DNA of 8,721 nt. Source: Actinomycetes bacterium (GTDB lineage Bacteria; Actinomycetota; Actinomycetes; Actinomycetales; Cellulomonadaceae). The notes below the pieces were generated by a model. The model ran no database searches, was not told the origin of the DNA, and saw only the letters and a list, made by a program, of their open reading frames with translations. Made by a program: the position numbers and the translations under genes. This document shows positions 3,978 to 8,721 of the stretch, in pieces (the stretch's first letter is position 1; the number at the start of each line of letters is the position of its first letter). Location of the stretch: contig JAFABT010000088.1 of the NCBI GenBank assembly GCA_023425905.1, positions 1 to 8,721 of the forward strand, read 5' to 3'.

Positions 3978-6545
3978 ATGACCCTCGACCGGATGCGTGC
4001 GCTGCTGTCGTCGATGCCTGAGCTTCCCGTGACCGACGTCCTCGACCGCCTCGTCGTCGCCGCGGGGAGTCACGGCGTGGTCGTCGTGCAGGCCGCCCCG
4101 GGCACCGGCAAGACGACCCTCGTCCCGCCCGCCCTCGCGGTGGCGTGCGCGGGCCGGGTCGTCGTGACGCAGCCGCGTCGTGTCGCCGTCCGTGCGGCGG
4201 CGCGCAGGCTCGCGCACCTGCTGGGGGAGCCGGTCGGGGAGTCCGTCGGGTTCAGCGTCCGCGGCGAGACGCGCACAGGACCGCGCACCCGCGTGGAGAT
4301 CGTCACGCCGGGCGTGCTCATCGCCCGCCTCCGACGCGACCCGGAGCTGCCCGGGGTCGCGGCCGTCGTGCTCGACGAGGTCCACGAACGGCAGCTCGAC
4401 TCTGACCTCGCGCTCGCGCTGCTGGTCGACGTGCGAGCGGCCCTGCGCCCCGATCTTGTGCTCGTCGCGATGTCGGCAACCGTCGAGGCCTCGCGCACCG
4501 CGACCCTTCTCTCCAGGGCAGGCGGAGCTGCGGCGCCGGTCGTCACGGTCGACGCGGTGAGCCCCCACCCGGTCGAGACGCGATGGCGTCCGATGCCGGG
4601 ATCGCGCGCGCGCCTCGATGCCCGTGGCACGACGCCAGCCTTCTGGGACCACGTCGTCGGCGTCACCCATGAGGCGCTCGACGACGGCCTCGGCGACGTC
4701 CTCGTCTTCGTCCCGGGCGGCCGCGAGGTCGACCTCGTCGTGCGGAGGTTGCGGACCACCCGGGACGGCGTCGACGTCCACGGGCTGCACGGACGGATGC
4801 CCGCACGCGATCAGGACGCCGCGCTCGCCGAGGGCGGTCGCCGCCGCGTCGTCGTGACGACCGCCGTGGCCGAGTCGTCCCTCACGGTTCCCGGCGTGCG
4901 GGTCGTCGTCGACGCAGGGCTGTCCCGGGAGCCGCGGACCGACCACGCGCGTGGTCTCGCGGGACTCGTCACCGTCGCGGTGTCCCGTGCCGCGGCCGAG
5001 CAGCGGGCGGGCCGCGCGGGTCGCGAGGGCCCCGGCCTCGTGCTGCGGTGCTGGTCCGAGGTCGACCACTCCCGGCTCGCGTCTCATCCGCTTCCCGAGA
5101 TCCTCACCTCCGACCTCACGTCGTTCTGCCTTGAGGTCGCCTGCTGGGGTGCGCCCGATGCCGCCGGCCTCGACCTCCTCGACCGGCCGCCCGCCGCTGC
5201 GCTCGCTGCCGCCCATGACGTGCTGCACGCGCTCGGTGCGATCGACGACGCCGGCCGGGTGACGGCTCGAGGCCGGCAGATCGTCGCGAGCGGGACGGTG
5301 CCGCGCCTCGCCCGGGCCGTGCTCGACGGCTCGGCCCTCGTCGGGCCACGTCGCGTGGCCGAGGTCGCCGCTCTGGTGGGCGAAGCCGTGAGCGCCCCGG
5401 GTGCTGATCTCGTCGCCGCGTGGCGCAGGCTGCGAGACTCGGACAGGTCGGACCCCGCCGCCCGGGCCTGGCAGGCCCAGGTCGACCGACTCGAGCGGCT
5501 TGCTCGGCGGGGCACGCCTGCGCGGCCGGGGAGCGGCGCCGTCACGGGCCGTGCAGCGTCGCTCGGTGACGACGACGCCGCAGGACTCGTCGTCGCGTGC
5601 GCCTACCCCGATCGGGTCGCCCGCCGCCGACCAGGGTCCGATGCCTACCTCATGGTGCAGGGGACGGGGGCCACGCTTCCTTCCGGCTCACCCCTGCTCG
5701 GCTCACCGTGGCTCGCCGTCGCTGACGCCGACCGCGCACCTGGTCGTCGGGACGCGGTCATCCGGGCCGCGGCACCCCTGGCCGAGGACCTCGCGCTCGA
5801 GGCGGCTGCTGCCGAGCTGGTCGAGGAGGAGGAGGTCGCCTGGGTCGACGGACGCGTCACGGCTCGACGCCGCACGCGCCTCGGGGCGATCGTGCTCAAC
5901 GACGAGCGGTGGCCCGAGCCGCCCGCCCACCTCGTCGTCGCCGCGGTCCGCGACGGGCTCGCCGGCGAGGGCCTTGGGGCGCTGCCGTGGTCCGATCGCG
6001 CGCGACGTCTGCGCGCGAGGCTCGACCTCCTCCGGCGCACCCTCGGCCCGCCGTGGCCCGACATGTCCGACGACGCCCTCGTCGACGCGCTCGAGACGTG
6101 GCTCGCACCGGACCTCGGTCGCGTGCGCCGCACGGACGACCTGGGGCGCATCGACGTCGAGGCCGCGCTGCGTCGCCTCCTGCCCTGGCCCGAGGCAGGC
6201 CGCCTCGACGCCCTCGTCCCGGAGCGGATGACGCTGCCCTCGGGGTCGACGGCAGCCGTCACCTACGGGGAGGAGAGCCCTGTTCTGGCCGCACGGGTCC
6301 AGGAGGTCTTCGGCTGGAGCTCGACGCCCCGCGTCGTCGACGGACGGGTCCCGCTCGTCGTGCACCTGCTGTCGCCCGCGGCGCGCCCCGTCGCCGTGAC
6401 GAGTGACCTGGAGTCCTTCTGGTCCGGACCGTATCGGCAGGTCCGGGCTGAGCTCCGCGGCCGGTACCCCAAGCACGACTGGCCCGAAGACCCCACGACC
6501 GCCGTCGCGTCGCGGGGCCCGAGGCGCCGCGCGCGGGAAGGATGA
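3978..6545 (+). CDS. hrpB: ATP-dependent helicase HrpB (DEAH-box)
   Basis: The 855-aa product is full length for HrpB, a DEAH/RHA superfamily 2 helicase whose cellular role in bacteria is still poorly defined. Helicase motifs are in order: Walker A APGTGKTT (40-47, Lys45), TQPRR (64-68), Walker B DEVHER (133-138), SAT (166-168), VFVPGGREVD (243-252), TTAVAESSLTVPGV (294-307) and motif VI QRAGRAGR (342-349). A helicase-associated domain follows from about 360. The C-terminal HrpB domain is diagnostic: QEVFGWSSTP, LLSPAARPVAVTSDLESFW and RGRYPKHDWPEDP near the end. The frame is open upstream through the tRNA, but the real start is the ATG at 3978. GGAG (3963-3966) lies 11 nt ahead, and the homology-like region begins with MTLDRMRALLSSMPELPVTD. 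No signal peptide or membrane segment is seen. The gene stands alone between tRNA-Val and thrS. Confidence 0.93.
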   Translation: MTLDRMRALLSSMPELPVTDVLDRLVVAAGSHGVVVVQAAPGTGKTTLVPPALAVACAGRVVVTQPRRVAVRAAARRLAHLLGEPVGESVGFSVRGETRTGPRTRVEIVTPGVLIARLRRDPELPGVAAVVLDEVHERQLDSDLALALLVDVRAALRPDLVLVAMSATVEASRTATLLSRAGGAAAPVVTVDAVSPHPVETRWRPMPGSRARLDARGTTPAFWDHVVGVTHEALDDGLGDVLVFVPGGREVDLVVRRLRTTRDGVDVHGLHGRMPARDQDAALAEGGRRRVVVTTAVAESSLTVPGVRVVVDAGLSREPRTDHARGLAGLVTVAVSRAAAEQRAGRAGREGPGLVLRCWSEVDHSRLASHPLPEILTSDLTSFCLEVACWGAPDAAGLDLLDRPPAAALAAAHDVLHALGAIDDAGRVTARGRQIVASGTVPRLARAVLDGSALVGPRRVAEVAALVGEAVSAPGADLVAAWRRLRDSDRSDPAARAWQAQVDRLERLARRGTPARPGSGAVTGRAASLGDDDAAGLVVACAYPDRVARRRPGSDAYLMVQGTGATLPSGSPLLGSPWLAVADADRAPGRRDAVIRAAAPLAEDLALEAAAAELVEEEEVAWVDGRVTARRRTRLGAIVLNDERWPEPPAHLVVAAVRDGLAGEGLGALPWSDRARRLRARLDLLRRTLGPPWPDMSDDALVDALETWLAPDLGRVRRTDDLGRIDVEAALRRLLPWPEAGRLDALVPERMTLPSGSTAAVTYGEESPVLAARVQEVFGWSSTPRVVDGRVPLVVHLLSPAARPVAVTSDLESFWSGPYRQVRAELRGRYPKHDWPEDPTTAVASRGPRRRAREG

Positions 6546-6574
6546 AGGGTCGGCTGGTGCGCCCGCGTCGACGG

Positions 6575-6603
6575 TTCGCCGCAACCGTGCAGGTCGGTAC
6601 GAT
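6575..6603 (+). promoter_or_regulatory. Candidate thrS promoter and leader
   Basis: TACGAT (6598-6603) is a strong -10 box, with a weak -35 TTCGCC (6575-6580) at 17 bp. Initiation near 6610 gives a GC-rich leader of about 78 nt. I see no T-box signature or leader peptide with threonine codons in it, so no attenuation system is claimed. Confidence 0.5.
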
Positions 6604-6674
6604 CAGCGGGTCGCGGGCCTTCGTCCTGCGTCTGCCGTGCGCCCGCCTCCGCGGTGCGCGCCGATCCGCATCTC

Positions 6675-6681
6675 GAGGGAG
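6675..6681 (+). promoter_or_regulatory. Ribosome binding site of thrS
   Basis: GAGGGAG lies six bases before the GTG at 6688, a near-ideal Shine-Dalgarno and spacing. It fixes the start and rules out the many upstream in-frame codons back to 6403 inside hrpB. It contrasts with the leaderless-looking pabB and pabC starts. Confidence 0.8.
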
Positions 6682-6687
6682 CATCCC

Positions 6688-8688
6688 GTGCCTGAGCAGT
6701 CCGTGACCCTGACCGTCGACTCCGTCGAGACCACGGTCGCCGCGGGCACGACGGGGGCAGACCTGTTCGGAGAGCGCAAGGACGTCGTCGTCGTCCGCGT
6801 GGACGGAGAGCTCGTCGACCTCGATCGACCGCTCGCTGACGGCGCCGTCGTCGAGGCCGTGACGATCGACTCGCCCGACGGGCTCCAGGTGCTGCGGCAC
6901 TCCGCGGCCCACGTGCTGGCGCAGGCCGTCCAGGAGATCAACCCGACGGCCAAGCTGGGGATCGGGCCGCCGATCACCGATGGCTTCTACTACGACTTCG
7001 ACGTCGAGACGCCCTTCACCCCTGAGGACCTCAAGGCGCTCGAGAAGGTCATGAGCCGCATCGTCAAGGAGGGCCAGACCTTCCGTCGCTGGGAGGTCTC
7101 CGAGGACGAGGCCCGTGCCGAGCTCGCCGCGGAGCCGTACAAGCTCGAGCTCGTCGGCCTCAAGGGCGAGACGCCCGAGGGCGACGACTCGGGCGCCTCG
7201 GTCGAGGTCGGGCTCGGTGGCCTGAGCATCTACCAGAACGTGCGTGGCGCGGGTCGCGAGAGCGAGAAGGTCGTCTGGCAGGACCTCTGCCGCGGCCCGC
7301 ACCTGCCGAGCACGCGGCTCGTCGGCAACGGCTTCCAGCTCACGCGGTCTGCCGCCGCCTACTGGCGGGGCAGCGAGAAGAACCCGCAGCTCCAGCGGGT
7401 TTACGGCACCGCCTGGCCGACCCGCGACGCGCTCAAGGCGTACCTGAAGCTGCTGGAGGAGGCCGCCCGGCGCGACCACCGCAAGCGCGGCGCGGACCTC
7501 GACCTGTTCAGCTTCCCCGACGAGTTGGGCTCCGGCCTGGCGGTCTTCCACCCCAAGGGCGGCATCATCCGCCGGGAGATGGAGAACTACTCGCGGATCA
7601 AGCACGAGCAGGCCGGGTACGAGTTCGTCAACACCCCGCACATCACCAAGGGCCACCTGTACGAGGTCTCCGGGCACCTCGACTGGTACGCGGACGGCAT
7701 GTTCCCGCCCATGGAGATGGAGGGCGCGAGCTACTACCTCAAGCCGATGAACTGCCCGATGCACGACCTGATCTTCCGCTCCCGCGGCCGTTCCTACCGG
7801 GAGCTGCCGCTGCGGATGTTCGAGTTCGGCACGGTGTACCGGTACGAGAAGTCCGGCGTGGTGCACGGCCTGACCCGGGTGCGCGGCATGACCCAGGACG
7901 ACGCGCACATCTTCTGCACCGAGGAGCAGATGGCGGGCGAGTTGAAGTCCCTGCTCGCCTTCGTCCTCGAACTGCTGCGTGACTACGGGCTGGACGACTT
8001 CTACCTGGAGCTGTCCACCCGCAACCCGGAGAAGTCGGTCGGCACCGACGAGAACTGGGAGCGGGCCACCGAGGCGCTGCGCTCGGCGGCCGAGGAGTCC
8101 GGCCTGGACCTGGTGCCCGACCCGGGTGGCGCGGCCTTCTACGGGCCGAAGATCTCGGTGCAGGCCAAGGACGCCATCGGCCGGACCTGGCAGATGTCCA
8201 CCATCCAGGTCGACTTCAACCTGCCGGAGCGCTTCGGTCTGGAGTACCAGGCCGCCGACGGCACCCGGCAGCGGCCGGTGATGATCCACCGTGCGCTGTT
8301 CGGTTCGATCGAGCGGTTCTTCGGGGTGCTCACCGAGCACTACGCCGGCGCCTTCCCGGCCTGGCTGGCGCCGGTGCAGGTGGTCGGCATCCCGATCCGT
8401 GACGACCACGCCGACTACCTGCACGGTTTCGTGGCCGCGCTGCGCGCCGAGGGCATCCGCGCCCAGGTCGACGCCGGTGACGAGCGGATGCAGAAGAAGA
8501 TCCGGACCGCGCAGCAGCAGAAGATCCCGTTCATGGTGATCGCCGGGGACGACGACGTGGCCGCCGGCACCGTCTCGTTCCGCTACCGCGACGGCTCCCA
8601 GCGCAACGGCGTGCCGCTGGCCGAGGCGGTCGCCCACGTGCTGGACGTGGTCAACTCCCGCAGCAACACCGGCCCCTCCGCCTCCTGA
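6688..8688 (+). CDS. thrS: Threonyl-tRNA synthetase (ThrRS)
   Basis: This class II synthetase charges tRNA-Thr in the cytoplasm. The 666-aa product has the full bacterial layout: a TGS domain (about 1-65), the editing domain with HSAAH (71-75) and DLCRGPHL (199-206, Cys201 and His205), the catalytic core from about 265, and an anticodon-binding domain from about 560. The core has zinc ligands Cys356 (MNCPMH), His407 (QDDAHIF) and His534 (MIHRALFGSIERF), class II motif 2 around FGTVYRYEKSG (380-390) and motif 3 HRALFGSIERFFGVL (534-548). The GTG start is set by the GAGGGAG site. Codon use changes inside the gene: leucine CTC outnumbers CTG 16 to 7 up to about 7430, then CTG outnumbers CTC about 27 to 6. 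Threonine shifts from mixed ACG/ACC to nearly all ACC. The frame and motifs are unbroken across the change. A hairpin follows the stop. Confidence 0.97.
   Translation: MPEQSVTLTVDSVETTVAAGTTGADLFGERKDVVVVRVDGELVDLDRPLADGAVVEAVTIDSPDGLQVLRHSAAHVLAQAVQEINPTAKLGIGPPITDGFYYDFDVETPFTPEDLKALEKVMSRIVKEGQTFRRWEVSEDEARAELAAEPYKLELVGLKGETPEGDDSGASVEVGLGGLSIYQNVRGAGRESEKVVWQDLCRGPHLPSTRLVGNGFQLTRSAAAYWRGSEKNPQLQRVYGTAWPTRDALKAYLKLLEEAARRDHRKRGADLDLFSFPDELGSGLAVFHPKGGIIRREMENYSRIKHEQAGYEFVNTPHITKGHLYEVSGHLDWYADGMFPPMEMEGASYYLKPMNCPMHDLIFRSRGRSYRELPLRMFEFGTVYRYEKSGVVHGLTRVRGMTQDDAHIFCTEEQMAGELKSLLAFVLELLRDYGLDDFYLELSTRNPEKSVGTDENWERATEALRSAAEESGLDLVPDPGGAAFYGPKISVQAKDAIGRTWQMSTIQVDFNLPERFGLEYQAADGTRQRPVMIHRALFGSIERFFGVLTEHYAGAFPAWLAPVQVVGIPIRDDHADYLHGFVAALRAEGIRAQVDAGDERMQKKIRTAQQQKIPFMVIAGDDDVAAGTVSFRYRDGSQRNGVPLAEAVAHVLDVVNSRSNTGPSAS
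7430..8688 (+). other. 3' part of thrS with foreign-looking codon use
   Basis: From roughly 7430 to the stop, leucine is mostly CTG, threonine is ACC with one ACG (near 7831), arginine CGG and valine GTG rise, and two TTG codons appear. The upstream thrS segment, pabB, pabC and hrpB prefer CTC, with ACG common. The switch falls in a conserved part of the protein (near residues 248-280), where homologous exchange or a mis-join of two strains' reads would both keep the frame. The exact boundary is uncertain by about 100 bp. Confidence 0.6.
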
Positions 8689-8700
8689 CCGGAGCGAAGG

Positions 8701-8721
8701 CTCCCGACGTCACGTCGGGAG
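8701..8721 (+). terminator. Hairpin after thrS, at the window edge
   Basis: CTCCCGACGT (8701-8710) and ACGTCGGGAG (8712-8721) are perfect inverted arms around one base. A realistic fold has about 7 bp with a 7-base loop. It starts 12 nt after the thrS stop. Any T-tract would lie beyond the window, so termination is likely but unconfirmed. Confidence 0.6.

Noticed and set aside
3678..5228. 516-codon open frame on the minus strand over hrpB, ending inside tRNA-Val
   Set aside because: It overlaps a tRNA and the helicase domain in antisense, and its composition is Arg/Asp/Gly-rich without a recognisable fold.
6604..6687. T-box or attenuator in the thrS leader
   Set aside because: The ~78-nt leader has no T-box bulge sequence, no threonine-rich leader peptide and no clear terminator/antiterminator pair.
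6259..8637. 792-codon open frame on the minus strand across thrS and the hrpB end
   Set aside because: It is the complement of thrS, low in complexity (His, Val, Gly, Leu rich) and lacks motifs. The GC bias at third positions explains its length.
1..8721. CRISPR array, transposon ends, phage or defence genes
   Set aside because: No regularly spaced repeats, transposase, integrase, nuclease or toxin-antitoxin-like frames were seen on either strand.

Overview
The window is 8.7 kb of very GC-rich DNA with densely packed genes. The codon third positions are almost all G or C. Together with an SsgA-like cell-division protein, leaderless-looking starts and actinobacterial-type tRNAs, this points to an actinobacterium. 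The CTC-rich leucine usage of most genes would fit a Micrococcales (Cellulomonas-like) genome, but that placement is an inference and could not be tested here.

Layout. (1) Positions 1-745, all on the minus strand: a tRNA-Gly(GCC)-Cys(GCA)-Val(GAC) cluster is closed by a 15-bp hairpin terminator. It is followed by the 5' end of an isocitrate lyase/PEP mutase-family gene that runs off the left edge. (2) Positions 870-2956, plus strand: pabB and pabC encode aminodeoxychorismate synthase component I and aminodeoxychorismate lyase, which together make p-aminobenzoate for folate. Each appears to have its own -10 box six bases before the start codon. (3) Positions 3031-3459, minus strand: an SsgA/SsgB-like morphogenesis regulator, convergent with pabC. 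(4) Positions 3565-3718, plus strand: tRNA-Val(CAC), divergent from the ssg gene. (5) Positions 3978-6545: a full-length HrpB-type DEAH helicase. (6) Positions 6575-8721: thrS, threonyl-tRNA synthetase, with its promoter, a strong ribosome binding site and a hairpin just after the stop.

The functions are mostly housekeeping: translation (four tRNAs and ThrRS), folate precursor synthesis, RNA helicase and cell division. I found no CRISPR array, transposase, phage gene or defence cassette, and no convincing undescribed system.

The most notable signal is inside thrS. The first ~740 bp share the CTC/ACG-rich codon use of the neighbouring genes. The last ~1.25 kb switch to CTG/ACC-rich use, while the reading frame and all catalytic motifs stay intact. 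This is either a real recombination mosaic or a chimeric assembly join. Two further points may deserve a look: the repeated leaderless promoter/start arrangement, and a 14-bp perfect palindrome ahead of hrpB.
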